64,000 nt of DNA from Nocardia sp. NBC_01327 (GTDB taxonomy: Bacteria > Actinomycetota > Actinomycetes > Mycobacteriales > Mycobacteriaceae), in contig NZ_CP108383.1 in NCBI RefSeq assembly GCF_035958815.1, forward strand, positions 7,874,001 to 7,938,000, read 5' to 3'. Within the stretch, counting starts at the first letter, position 1; the number at the start of each line of letters is the position of its first letter. Below are positions 1 through 7,750 of the stretch, in pieces. A program made the translations under genes and the position numbers. Below the pieces are notes generated by a model. That model worked only from the letters and a program-made list of their open reading frames with translations. It made no database searches and was not told the origin of the DNA.

Positions 1-1279
1 CCGGATGCCCCGTGGCGGGTGGCCCCCACCACCAGTAGGCATTGTGGCCGCTGTGCGGCGTCGGCAGCCGGTACGCGCCGCCGAACCGCTCGATGGCCGC
101 GGCTTCGCCGTAGTTCGCGGTGAGGATCTCGGCGTCGGGCGCGGAATGGGCACGGGCAGCCGCAATCTGATGCACGAACGCCGGCCAGCCGATGGTCTCC
201 CCCGCGTCGAAATTGATGGCGAGAACAGGGGAATCGCGAATCGCGGAGGCCGGGAGCACCGGCAGGAACAGCACGGCCGAGACCGCGGCGGTGAGAAGGA
301 CCGCGAAACCCACAGCAGCACTGCGGATTCGATGGTTCGCAAGCTTCGCTTCCAGCCCGGTCGATCCGGCCGCGAGCAGCAGCGGATACATTCCGCCCAG
401 GTAGTAGGCCTTTCCCCCGGCCACCAGATACCCCGCGAACAGCACCGCATAGGTGATCACGAACGCCCGGTAGCGCGGCCGCCGCCACAACCAGTACAGG
501 CCGAATCCCCACAGCGGCACCAGCAGTGGTCCGATCAAACCGAATTGCAGCAGCACAAAAGCGATCGGCGAATTCGAGGTGCCCGACGATCCTCCGGCAA
601 TGGCCCGGCTCATTTCCCACTGCGGCCACCCATAACACGCCTGCCACCACAGATACGGCAGTACGATCAGCCCGGCAATACCAATGGCAATCGGAAAGTA
701 TCTGGTGGCAAATATTTTTCGCGGTCCCGCCGCGGCGAGCGCCGCCGCAAGCACCAGCACCGGGATCGCCGCGAGCGCCTTGTTCTGCAGGCCGATTCCC
801 ACCAGTACGCCGACCGGCAGCCACCACCGCGGATCCGATGCCTCGCGGAGCAGCCGCAGGATCAGCAGCGTGACGGCCGACCATACGGCCAGATCGAAAA
901 CAGTTGTGCCGAGCAGATGCCCGGCCCCCATGAGCAGCGCCGCGGAGGCGACCGCCGCGGCCGACAGCGTCTGCGCGACCCGTCCCGCGCCCAGCTCCCG
1001 CGCCGTCCACCCGGCACACAGCACAATGCCGACGGCCGCGACGATTGCCGGAATCCGAAGCAGTATCAAGGAATTGGCGTCGATGGCCGCCATTCCGCGG
1101 GCGATCAGCGGGACCAGCGGTGGTTGATCCGGGTATCCCCAGTCCAGTCGCCGGCCCGCGGCCAGGAAGTACATCTCGTCGCGGTGGTAGCCGTACCGGT
1201 TCGAGTATCCGGCCAGGACTGCCGCGAAAATGGTCGCTACCCAGTACATTCCGCCACTCTGCCGAACCGTGGTGAACAT
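1..1279 (-). CDS. Membrane glycosyltransferase, PMT/ArnT-like (GT39 type), 3' end outside window
   Basis: The reverse strand is open from an ATG at 1279 to the window edge, giving about 426 residues of a polytopic membrane protein without its C-terminus. After a first hydrophobic helix comes the luminal segment YSNRYGYHRDEMYFLAAG, then GYPDQPPLVPL. This is the acidic first-loop pattern of GT-C enzymes that use polyprenyl-phosphate sugars. Several hydrophobic helices follow, and the last visible part is a soluble domain. A GTG at 1327 is an alternative start. The preceding small secreted gene ends at 1350 on the same strand, so the two may be co-transcribed. Acceptor and sugar cannot be read from the sequence. 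Confidence 0.8.
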   Translation of the reverse strand, partial: MFTTVRQSGGMYWVATIFAAVLAGYSNRYGYHRDEMYFLAAGRRLDWGYPDQPPLVPLIARGMAAIDANSLILLRIPAIVAAVGIVLCAGWTARELGAGRVAQTLSAAAVASAALLMGAGHLLGTTVFDLAVWSAVTLLILRLLREASDPRWWLPVGVLVGIGLQNKALAAIPVLVLAAALAAAGPRKIFATRYFPIAIGIAGLIVLPYLWWQACYGWPQWEMSRAIAGGSSGTSNSPIAFVLLQFGLIGPLLVPLWGFGLYWLWRRPRYRAFVITYAVLFAGYLVAGGKAYYLGGMYPLLLAAGSTGLEAKLANHRIRSAAVGFAVLLTAAVSAVLFLPVLPASAIRDSPVLAINFDAGETIGWPAFVHQIAAARAHSAPDAEILTANYGEAAAIERFGGAYRLPTPHSGHNAYWWWGPPATGHP

Positions 1280-1349
1280 CGGGTGTGGTCTGCTGCCTTC
1301 CGGCGCGGGGGCTGCGGTCCCCGACACCGGAGGGTGCGCGGTCCGATCT

Positions 1350-1601
1350 CTAGGCCGAGAGACCGAAACCGATCTGCGTCTTGCCGAGGCCCGAGCCCGT
1401 GCCGATATCGGTCTGGGGCTGAGCCGAACCGCTCTGCACCGCGGTCGTGCCGTCGGTGGAGCCCGCCTGGTACACAGAAGTGATCGGCGCGACGACCTCC
1501 GGCTGCGCGGGCTCGAGCGAGATGCCCGCGGCGCTTGCGGCGGGGGCGGCGAGGAAAAGCGCGATAGCGATCGCGCCGGTAGTACCCACCAGCGTTTTCA
1601 T
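1350..1601 (-). CDS. Small secreted protein of unknown function
   Basis: This is an 83-residue protein. The ATG at 1601 is chosen because GGAGGT lies 7 bases upstream and because the protein then begins with a clear signal peptide: MKT, a hydrophobic core, and a likely AASA-A cleavage region near residue 24. The mature part is about 58 residues, rich in Gly, Ser, Thr and Gln, with no cysteine and no recognised domain. It ends GKTQIGFGLSA. It lies just upstream of the membrane glycosyltransferase and could share its transcript. It may be exported to the cell envelope, but the sequence does not reveal a function. Confidence 0.75.
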   Translation of the reverse strand: MKTLVGTTGAIAIALFLAAPAASAAGISLEPAQPEVVAPITSVYQAGSTDGTTAVQSGSAQPQTDIGTGSGLGKTQIGFGLSA

Positions 1602-1757
1602 GTAATAGACCTCCATTTTGGTGCGAGTGTTGCGCCGACACCGTAGCCCACCTGCAAGCCGTTTGAATGGGGTTTGTTTCACTATTCGCCATGGCGCATT
1701 GGAGACGGCGGGAACCACCGCTCTGACCAGCCGATTCGACAAGCCTCGACGGCAGTT

Positions 1758-1794
1758 CTTACTCTGAAGTAAGATAGTCTTACTCTGGAGTAAG
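1758..1794 (+). promoter_or_regulatory. Two tandem palindromic operators upstream of fadE24
   Basis: CTTACTCTGAAGTAAG (1758-1773) and CTTACTCTGGAGTAAG (1779-1794) are near-identical inverted repeats with arms CTTACT/AGTAAG. Their centres are 21 bp apart, which puts two dimers on the same DNA face. They end 46 bp before the fadE24 start. The layout suits a TetR-type repressor, but no such gene is adjacent, so the regulator would act from elsewhere. Confidence 0.75.
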
Positions 1795-1839
1795 ATTGCT
1801 GGGCAGGATCACCCTCCACACTCAAGAAAACTGGTGATT

Positions 1840-3228
1840 ATGAGCACTCGAGACACCGCAAAGACGCGACGTCCGGATACCTCCGCCGTTGGCCTGAATC
1901 CGGTCAAGCGCGACTGGATGGGCGCAGCCATGCGGGTCATGACGACCATCACGGGGTCGGAACTCGCGGAGAAGTACAACCTGCGCAAGCCCATCGAGCG
2001 TATTACGTACGAGGGCACCAAGACCGGTTTCCGCACCCTCGGTGCCGCGACTCGCGTCTTCGAAAAGGTTGCTGGAGGCGGCGCCCCGAAGCGGCTGCCC
2101 GCCAATGAGTCCCGTAAGAAGGACTACTTCGATCTGACGCCGACCGACGAACAGCAGATGATCGTCGAGACGGTCCGCGAGTTCGCCGGCGAGATCCTCC
2201 GTCCGGCCGCCTATGACGCCGACAATGCCGCCAAGGCCCCGCGCGATCTGCTCGAGCGCGCGTCCGAGCTCGGCATCACGCTGATCAATGTGCCCGAGGA
2301 GCTGGAGGGCGCTGCCTCCGAGCGCGGCGCGGTCACCAATTCCCTTGTGGCCGAGGCGCTTGCGCACGGTGACATGGGTCTGGCGCTGCCGCTGCTGGCT
2401 CCGAGCGGTGTGGCCGTCGCCCTCTCGCAGTGGGGTACGGACGCGCAGCAGAAGACCTACCTCGCGGCCTTCGCGGGTGAGAGTGTGCCGCAGGCGTCGG
2501 TCGTCATTTCCGAGCCGCAGCCGCTGTTCGATCCGTTCGCGCTGAAGACCAAGGCCACCCGCTCGCCCAGCGGTTACCGTCTCAACGGTGTGAAGAGCCT
2601 GGTTCCGGCCGCCGGTGATGCCGAACTCTTCATCGTCGCCGCCGAGCTGGACGGCCGCCCGGCCTTCTTCATCGTCGAGTCCGACACCCAGGGTCTGATC
2701 GTCGAGGCCGATCCGAGCATGGGTCTGCGCGCCGCGGGTCTGGGTCGCCTGATCCTCGACAATGTGGCCGTATCGACCAACGCCATCCTGGGTGATGCCG
2801 AAACCGCGCAGCGCTCCGAGGATTACGCGGATGCCGTGCGGCTGGCCCGCCTGGGCTGGGCGTCGCTGGCGACCGGTACCGGTCAGGCCGTGCTGGACTA
2901 CGTGATTCCGTACGTGAAGGAGCGCGAGGCGTTCGGCGAGCCGATCGCGCACCGTCAGGCGGTGGCCTTCATGGTCGCCAATATGGCCATCGAGCTCGAC
3001 GGCCTGCGGCTCGTGACCCTGCGGGGTGCGTCGCGCGCCGAGCAGGGTCTGTCGTTCGCTCGCGAGGCCGCGCTGGCTCGCAAGCTGGCCACCGACAAGG
3101 GCATGCAGATCGGCCTGGACGGTGTGCAGCTGCTCGGCGGCCACGGCTTCACCAAGGAGCACCCGGTGGAGCGCTGGTACCGCGATCTTCGTGCCATCGG
3201 CATTGCCGAGGGCGTCGTCCTCATCTGA
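1840..3228 (+). CDS. fadE24: Acyl-CoA dehydrogenase, FadE24-like
   Basis: This 462-residue flavoprotein subunit has the acyl-CoA dehydrogenase fold: an N-terminal helical part (YFDLTPTDEQQMIVETVREF), a middle beta domain (SEPQPLFDPFALKTKATR), and a C-terminal helical domain ending GGHGFTKEHPVERWYRDLR. It closely resembles remembered M. tuberculosis FadE24. The ATG at 1840 has GGTGA a few bases upstream; an in-frame GTG at 1834 is an alternative. The next gene starts 28 bp downstream. Mycobacterial FadE proteins encoded as adjacent pairs form mixed tetramers, so this and the following gene probably make one enzyme. In M. tuberculosis the pair is known to be induced by isoniazid. The substrate is not evident. 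Confidence 0.88.
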   Translation: MSTRDTAKTRRPDTSAVGLNPVKRDWMGAAMRVMTTITGSELAEKYNLRKPIERITYEGTKTGFRTLGAATRVFEKVAGGGAPKRLPANESRKKDYFDLTPTDEQQMIVETVREFAGEILRPAAYDADNAAKAPRDLLERASELGITLINVPEELEGAASERGAVTNSLVAEALAHGDMGLALPLLAPSGVAVALSQWGTDAQQKTYLAAFAGESVPQASVVISEPQPLFDPFALKTKATRSPSGYRLNGVKSLVPAAGDAELFIVAAELDGRPAFFIVESDTQGLIVEADPSMGLRAAGLGRLILDNVAVSTNAILGDAETAQRSEDYADAVRLARLGWASLATGTGQAVLDYVIPYVKEREAFGEPIAHRQAVAFMVANMAIELDGLRLVTLRGASRAEQGLSFAREAALARKLATDKGMQIGLDGVQLLGGHGFTKEHPVERWYRDLRAIGIAEGVVLI

Positions 3229-3256
3229 CCCGCACTTCTCAACGGAGAGACAACTC

Positions 3257-4483
3257 ATGATCAATCTCGAACTCCCCAAGAAGCTCCGGGCCAGCGCCAA
3301 CCAGGCCCACCAGGTCGCCGCGGAGATCTTCCGCCCGGTGTCCCGCAAGTACGACCTCGCCGAGCACGAGTACCCGGTCGAGCTGGACACCATGGCCGCC
3401 ATGATCGAGGGCCTGTCCGCCTCGGGCGGCGATGTGTCCGGTGCCACCGGCGGCCGTAAGGCCGAGGGCGAAGACGACGTGCACGCCACCGAGCTGCTCG
3501 GAAACACCAACGGCGGCAATATGTCCGCGCTGCTGAACGCCCTGGAGACCTGCTGGGGCGACGCCGGCCTGATGCTGTCGATCCCCTACCAGGGTCTCGG
3601 CAATGCCGCCATCGCCGCCGTCTCCACCGATGAGCAGCTGCAGCGCTTCGGCAAGGTGTGGGCCGCCATGGCCATCACCGAACCGTCCTTCGGCTCCGAC
3701 TCGGCCGCGGTCACCACCACCGCCACCCGCGACGGTGACGAGTGGGTTCTCAACGGCACCAAGATCTTCGTCACCGCCGGTTCGCGCGCCACCCACATCG
3801 TGGTGTGGGCGACGGTCGACAAGTCCGCGGGCCGTGCCGCCATCAAGTCGTTCGTGGTGCCGCGGGATGCCAAGGGCCTCACCGTGTCCCGCCTCGAGCA
3901 CAAGCTCGGCATCAAGGCGTCCGACACCGCCGAGATCCGCTTCGAGGACTGCCGCATCCCCGCCGACAACATCCTCGGCAGCCCGGAAGTCAACGTGGAG
4001 AAGGGTTTCGCGGGCGTCATGCAGACGTTCGACAACACCCGCCCCCTCGTGGCCGCCATGGCCGTCGGCGTCGGCCGCGCCGCCCTCGAAGAGCTCCGCA
4101 AGGTCCTCTCCGACGCCGGCATCGAGATCGACTACGACAAGCCCGCCAACAACCAGTCCGCCCCCGCGGCCGAATTCCTGCGCATGGAAGCCGATTACGA
4201 ATCGGCCTACCTCCTCTCCCTCCGCGCAGCCTGGATGGCCGACAACAAGAAGCCCAACTCCCTCGAGGCCTCCATGTCCAAGGCCAAGGCTGGCCGCATG
4301 GGCACCGACGTCACCCTCAAGGCCGTCGAACTCGCAGGCGCCACCGGCTACTCCCAGCGCACCCTCCTGGAAAAGTGGAGCCGCGACTCGAAGATCCTCG
4401 ACATCTTCGAAGGCACCCAACAAATCCAGCAACTAATCGTCGCCCGCCGCGTCCTCAACCTGAGCAGCGACAAGCTGAAGTAA
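3257..4483 (+). CDS. fadE23: Acyl-CoA dehydrogenase, FadE23-like
   Basis: This 408-residue acyl-CoA dehydrogenase starts at the ATG at 3257, which has GGAGAG 7 bases upstream. The flavin-domain signature AAMAITEPSFGSDSAAV is present. The C-terminal segment SKILDIFEGTQQIQ carries the FEGT glutamate that acts as catalytic base in this family. It is therefore the catalytically complete partner of the upstream subunit, whose C-terminus reads AEGVVLI instead. It closely matches remembered M. tuberculosis FadE23. It probably acts in beta-oxidation of an unknown acyl chain, and is co-transcribed with fadE24 under the paired operators. A strong hairpin terminator follows at 4501. Confidence 0.88.
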   Translation: MINLELPKKLRASANQAHQVAAEIFRPVSRKYDLAEHEYPVELDTMAAMIEGLSASGGDVSGATGGRKAEGEDDVHATELLGNTNGGNMSALLNALETCWGDAGLMLSIPYQGLGNAAIAAVSTDEQLQRFGKVWAAMAITEPSFGSDSAAVTTTATRDGDEWVLNGTKIFVTAGSRATHIVVWATVDKSAGRAAIKSFVVPRDAKGLTVSRLEHKLGIKASDTAEIRFEDCRIPADNILGSPEVNVEKGFAGVMQTFDNTRPLVAAMAVGVGRAALEELRKVLSDAGIEIDYDKPANNQSAPAAEFLRMEADYESAYLLSLRAAWMADNKKPNSLEASMSKAKAGRMGTDVTLKAVELAGATGYSQRTLLEKWSRDSKILDIFEGTQQIQQLIVARRVLNLSSDKLK

Positions 4484-4500
4484 GTTCTGGCACAACGACA

Positions 4501-4541
4501 AGCCGGTGTCGGTCCGTCTCTGGACCGCACCGGCTTTCTCG
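4501..4541 (+). terminator. Rho-independent-type terminator after fadE23
   Basis: Nested stems AGCCGGTG (4501-4508) with GGTCC (4511-4515) pair with GGACC (4522-4526) and CACCGGCT (4528-4535). A short T-rich stretch follows. The hairpin separates fadE23 from the oppositely oriented DUF397 cluster. Confidence 0.8.
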
Positions 4542-4571
4542 TTCCAGAGGCGAACTGACCGAATAGGTGAT

Positions 4572-4772
4572 TCAGCGATTCCAGATGCCGCTGGACAGGA
4601 ACCGATCCCATTGATCGGCGGCGAACACCAGGGCGGGCCCGCCGGGATCCTTGGAGTCTCGTACCCCGACATCACTCACGGCTGCTCCGAGGAACGCCAC
4701 CTCGACGCACTCCTGTCCGCCGCCGGAGTAGCTCGACTTGAACCAGTTGGCCCTCGTCGGGTCAGTTTTCAT
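4572..4772 (-). CDS. DUF397 family protein
   Basis: This 66-residue protein has the DUF397 hallmarks WFKSSYSGGGQECVEVAF, VGVRDSKDPGGPAL and a C-terminal W-(D)-RF motif. DUF397 proteins are small actinobacterial proteins usually encoded next to helix-turn-helix regulators, and are thought to act as partners of them. The ATG at 4772 is preferred because residues before it do not fit the family; the frame stays open upstream to 4832. The start overlaps the end of the preceding gene by 11 bases, which implies translational coupling. No XRE-type regulator is adjacent here; its neighbours are unknown small proteins. Confidence 0.85.
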   Translation of the reverse strand: MKTDPTRANWFKSSYSGGGQECVEVAFLGAAVSDVGVRDSKDPGGPALVFAADQWDRFLSSGIWNR

Positions 4773-5019
4773 TGTCGAATCCCCTAGCTGTCTCTCGTAG
4801 TAGCGTGCGGCTCGGTTGATCGGCGAGCGCACCCTCGGTCAGAGTCTCGTGTGCCGCACGGTAACGGTCAACGTCGCCGTGTCTCTCGAACTCGTGCAGC
4901 ACGATATCGGCGGCTGCCAGGTTGCGCTTGCGGTCGAGGATGGCTCGCCGGCGGGTCCGCAGTTCGATGCGCCGGTCAATCTCTGCCGGGCTGCCGTAGG
5001 GAAAGTAGATGCTGTTCAT
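4762..5019 (-). CDS. Small charged hypothetical protein in the DUF397 cluster
   Basis: This 85-residue protein is rich in Arg, Glu and Asp and predicted mostly helical. Examples are PAEIDRRIELRTRRRAILDRKRNL and a second segment around HEFERHGDVDRYRAAHETL. No domain was recognised. Its ATG lies 6 bases after the stop of the upstream gene (5026), and its end overlaps the DUF397 start, so the three genes form a compact operon read leftwards. The helical, charged character would suit a protein-interaction role, but that is inference. Confidence 0.65.
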   Translation of the reverse strand: MNSIYFPYGSPAEIDRRIELRTRRRAILDRKRNLAAADIVLHEFERHGDVDRYRAAHETLTEGALADQPSRTLLRETARGFDNEN

Positions 5020-5025
5020 CGCGCG

Positions 5026-5538
5026 TTAGGCACCGTCCGCTCGAGGCCGTGGAGGATTTGACGATCGTGGCAAAGCCTTTCTGGCATAGGTATGTTCCGG
5101 AGACACCGTGACTACATCGAGTTTCTCCAGCAGCGGCATCGGGACTCGAGAGTCGGCGAAATGCGAGAGATCGGGAACGATAATGACCTCGGCATCGAGC
5201 CGCGTGGCCTGAGCTCTCAATCTCGCCAGCGGAGGGCGTCCGCTGGCTGGGTCGTGGATGATCACTCCGGCTAGGTCGAAGCCCAAGCGTGCGGCCAGGT
5301 TTCGGATCTGGCTCATGTCTGCCAGCTGACCAATCCCGGAGACGTCGGTTCGTAGGTACCCCAATGCGGTTGGCCTGTAGCGCATTACCTCCCCCTGCGA
5401 TCGCTCGTCACGGACTTCGTCATCACCGGACACGAAGCACTCCAGATAGAAGCCAGGGGCGGCATCATCATCGTTCTTGTCTGCTTCGAGCTCGAGCAGA
5501 CCTCCCGGGAACACGAAGATCCTCGTTGTCCGACTCAC
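5026..5538 (-). CDS. Protein with degenerate serine-recombinase (resolvase) fold
   Basis: This 170-residue protein starts at a GTG preceded by AGGAGG with 5-base spacing; the frame is open further upstream but without a better start. Residues 58-130 follow the resolvase N-terminal pattern: ALGYLRTDVSG, then SQIRNLAARLGFDLAGVI, then DPASGRPPL, then RLDAEVIIVPDLSHF. In active enzymes the first motif is Y-x-R-x-S; here the serine position is Asp65. The usual L-D-R-L motif reads D-L-S-H. It therefore probably lacks strand-exchange activity, and the first 55 residues match nothing known to me. It heads the small-protein and DUF397 operon and diverges from a GntR gene. Confidence 0.6.
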   Translation of the reverse strand: MSRTTRIFVFPGGLLELEADKNDDDAAPGFYLECFVSGDDEVRDERSQGEVMRYRPTALGYLRTDVSGIGQLADMSQIRNLAARLGFDLAGVIIHDPASGRPPLARLRAQATRLDAEVIIVPDLSHFADSRVPMPLLEKLDVVTVSPEHTYARKALPRSSNPPRPRADGA

Positions 5539-5674
5539 CTCGACCTCCTGTCCAGCTGCCAGTGAGATCCATCGGCACCGGTTGGTCGAGGTTGAGACCC
5601 AACTCAATCCGTCCGATATAGACGGTCTTATTGAAGCAATCAGCCGTTGTGTTGGCAATAGAGCCGGTTCTAAT

Positions 5675-5723
5675 TGACCGTTCTTGTCAAGACACAGGTT
5701 AGGACTACCCTTAAGGACGGTCA
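5675..5723 (+). promoter_or_regulatory. Divergent control region of the GntR gene, with inverted repeats
   Basis: Between the divergent genes are the 9-bp palindrome CTTGTCAAG (5683-5691) and wider arms TGACCGT (5675-5681) and ACGGTCA (5717-5723). Read leftwards, the palindrome contains TTGACA, which could be a -35 element for the recombinase-fold operon. The arrangement is typical of an autoregulated divergent GntR promoter. Binding is inferred, not shown. Confidence 0.45.
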
Positions 5724-5759
5724 GATCGCAGTACCGCAACGAGGGAGCATCCTGGCGAT

Positions 5760-6524
5760 ATGAGCGGATACCGAGAGGTGGCGAACGGCTTACGCATCGC
5801 CATCAATCAGGGCGAATACAAGCCTGGGACAACACTTCCCAAGCAGGAAGAGCTCGCTGAACGCTATGGCGTCAACATCAAGACGGTCAGGCAGGCGGTC
5901 GGCCTGCTGGAGGCTGAGGGACTTGTCACAGCCATCCGGCGGCGCGGGACGGTGGTCCGCCAGCGGCCGCCACTTCGCAGGCTCGGTATAGATCGCTACT
6001 CGAAGAGGAAGTGGAAGTACGGCGACACGGTCGCGTTCATCGCGGACCGCCAAGCATCCGGTCGCACATGGAACCGAACCGATCAGACCCAAACCGTCAA
6101 CCTGATCGAGCCGGACGCAGAAGTCACGGATGCCTTTGAGTTGGAACCAGGTTCACTCGTTTACGAACGAGTCCGCACTGTCCGCGAAGAGGGTCATCCG
6201 ACACACACCCTCGCCAGTTATTACCTCCCGGCGCACGTCGCGGGAACACCTCTGGTGGACCCGGAGCCTGGTCCCGCAGGTCCTGGTGGCGGATTCTCAG
6301 TACTCACGCTTCAAGGCTACGAACCGGACCATATGTCCGAAACGATCTTCGCGCGGATGCCTACACCTGAGGAGGTAGAGCGCCTAGCGCTCCCCTCCGG
6401 CGAGCCGGTGATGATCCTCATCCGGCGCACCTACACCGCGAACGATGTCCTGGTCGAGTTCGCACGCGGTGTTCACGCGGCATCCAGATTTTCGTGGACC
6501 TACGACTTCGCGCTGCCCGAATAG
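5760..6524 (+). CDS. GntR family regulator, HutC/UTRA type
   Basis: This 254-residue transcription factor has an N-terminal winged helix-turn-helix (residues 1-70: GEYKPGTTLPKQEELAERYG, then VNIKTVRQAVGLLEAEGLV). A C-terminal UTRA ligand-binding domain starts near residue 100 and carries the typical end segment PTPEEVERLALPSGEPVMILIRRTYTANDVLVEF. UTRA domains bind small metabolites. It diverges from the recombinase-fold operon and is followed 11 bases later by a YdcF gene, so it probably controls one or both. The gene uses noticeably more A/T at third positions than the surrounding metabolic genes, so the locus may have been acquired. Confidence 0.85.
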   Translation: MSGYREVANGLRIAINQGEYKPGTTLPKQEELAERYGVNIKTVRQAVGLLEAEGLVTAIRRRGTVVRQRPPLRRLGIDRYSKRKWKYGDTVAFIADRQASGRTWNRTDQTQTVNLIEPDAEVTDAFELEPGSLVYERVRTVREEGHPTHTLASYYLPAHVAGTPLVDPEPGPAGPGGGFSVLTLQGYEPDHMSETIFARMPTPEEVERLALPSGEPVMILIRRTYTANDVLVEFARGVHAASRFSWTYDFALPE

Positions 6525-6535
6525 GGGAAACACCT

Positions 6536-7213
6536 ATGCCGACAACAGCTTTGCCCGCAAAGTACCGCTCAGATGTCGAGGCCCTTTGGGACTTCAACCA
6601 GATGCACCACGAGCCGCGACCCGTCGATGTCGGCATCGGGCTCGGGGGGCATGACATCGGAGTCGCCACCTACGCGGCCGATCTCTACCACAGCGGGGTC
6701 GTCCCGCTCATCGTGTTCACAGGTGGGAACGCGCCGACCACGGTGGACCGGTTCCCTCGCGGCGAGGCCGTGCATTTCCATGAGCACGCCATCGAACGCG
6801 GAGTGCCGGCCGACGTCATCCTCGTCGAGCCGAAGGCCACGAATACGGGCGAGAACATCGACTTCACCCGAGACCTACTCCAGGAGCTCGGCTACTTCGG
6901 CTCGACCAAGTCGGTGATGCTGATCTCCCGCCCGTACCAGCAGCGTCGCAGCTTCGCTATTTGCCGGAAGCGCTGGCCAGAGGTCGATGTCAGCTGCGGA
7001 TCACTCCCACTCGCTCTGGACGATTACGTTGCCGGCATCGGCGACGTGGATCGCGTGATGAACATGCTCGTCGGGGACACCCAGCGACTCTGGATCTACC
7101 CGGCCAAGGGCTGGGCCATCGAGCAAGACGTGCCCGGCGAGGTTCGGGAGGCCTACGAGCGCCTTGTGGACGCTGGCTTCCATCGCCGCCTACTCCCGGA
7201 AGAGTCGCGCTGA
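6536..7213 (+). CDS. YdcF family (DUF218) protein
   Basis: This 225-residue protein starts at an ATG with AGGGGA upstream. It contains the DUF218 core: DVGIGLGGHDIGVATYAADLY, then VPLIVFTGGNAPTT, then GVPADVILVEPKATNTGENI and VMLISRPYQQRRS. The family has a Rossmann-like fold. E. coli YdcF binds S-adenosylmethionine, while SanA-type relatives affect envelope permeability. There is no signal peptide or membrane helix, so it is cytosolic. It is the second gene of the GntR operon, and its biochemical role is unknown. Confidence 0.82.
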   Translation: MPTTALPAKYRSDVEALWDFNQMHHEPRPVDVGIGLGGHDIGVATYAADLYHSGVVPLIVFTGGNAPTTVDRFPRGEAVHFHEHAIERGVPADVILVEPKATNTGENIDFTRDLLQELGYFGSTKSVMLISRPYQQRRSFAICRKRWPEVDVSCGSLPLALDDYVAGIGDVDRVMNMLVGDTQRLWIYPAKGWAIEQDVPGEVREAYERLVDAGFHRRLLPEESR

Positions 7214-7302
7214 GACACCCTGGCACCTACCTCCCATACTCATCTGTCGGGCACGGCGATTTCTCGCTCGGCCCGGTACGAGCATTCGTTCTGCACCGAA
7301 AA

Positions 7303-7317
7303 ACTATGGCCGATAGT
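7303..7317 (+). promoter_or_regulatory. Predicted BlaI operator upstream of blaI
   Basis: The perfect palindrome ACTAT-GGCCG-ATAGT lies 67 bp before the blaI-like start. The same arms with the same 5-bp spacer recur at 8714-8728 before the secreted dipeptidase gene. BlaI/CopY repressors bind dyads of this size, so both are likely sites of the repressor encoded between them. Confidence 0.7.
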
Positions 7318-7384
7318 AAATTGAGCGCGCAGCAGCGGTTCGGCGATGTTGCCGGGTCGATGACAGAGCGCGTGAGGGAGGGCG

Positions 7385-7750
7385 ATGAAGGGGCTTGGGG
7401 CGCTGGAGAGTCAGGTGATGGGGGTGTTGTGGGGTGAGGTGGATGCGCTGTCGGTGCATGATGTGGTTGATCGGCTGAGTGATGATCGGCGGGTTCCGGC
7501 TTATACGACGGTGTTGACGGTTTTGACGCATCTGTGGGAGAAGGGGTGGGTTCGGCGGGAGAAGGTGGGGCGGTCTTATCGGTATCGGCCCAGTCGGAGT
7601 CGGGCTGAGGCGACTACCGATTTGCTTCGGGAGATTCTCGATGCCAGTCCGGATGCTCCTGCGGTGCTGCTGCATTTGGCGCGAACGGCCAGCGCGCATG
7701 AGGTCGAGGCGCTGCGGGAAGGGCTTTCGGGCGGGGGGCCGCGGCCGTGA
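7385..7750 (+). CDS. blaI: BlaI/MecI/CopY family repressor
   Basis: This 121-residue winged-helix protein reads MKGLGALESQVMGVLW, then LSVHDVVDRLSDDR, then PAYTTVLTVLTHLWEKGWVRREKVGRSYRY. That is the BlaI family pattern. Such repressors are inactivated by proteolysis when a membrane M56 peptidase senses a signal. The ATG follows GGGAGGG. Its stop overlaps the GTG of the M56 gene (GTGA), the standard blaI-blaR coupling. Two matching operator palindromes suggest that it represses its own operon and the dipeptidase gene downstream. The symbol reflects family membership, not proof of beta-lactamase control. Confidence 0.88.
   Translation: MKGLGALESQVMGVLWGEVDALSVHDVVDRLSDDRRVPAYTTVLTVLTHLWEKGWVRREKVGRSYRYRPSRSRAEATTDLLREILDASPDAPAVLLHLARTASAHEVEALREGLSGGGPRP

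Noticed and set aside
5..1483. A plus-strand open frame across the window start
   Set aside because: The product is Arg/Gly/Pro-rich and featureless. The reverse strand translates into a polytopic glycosyltransferase.
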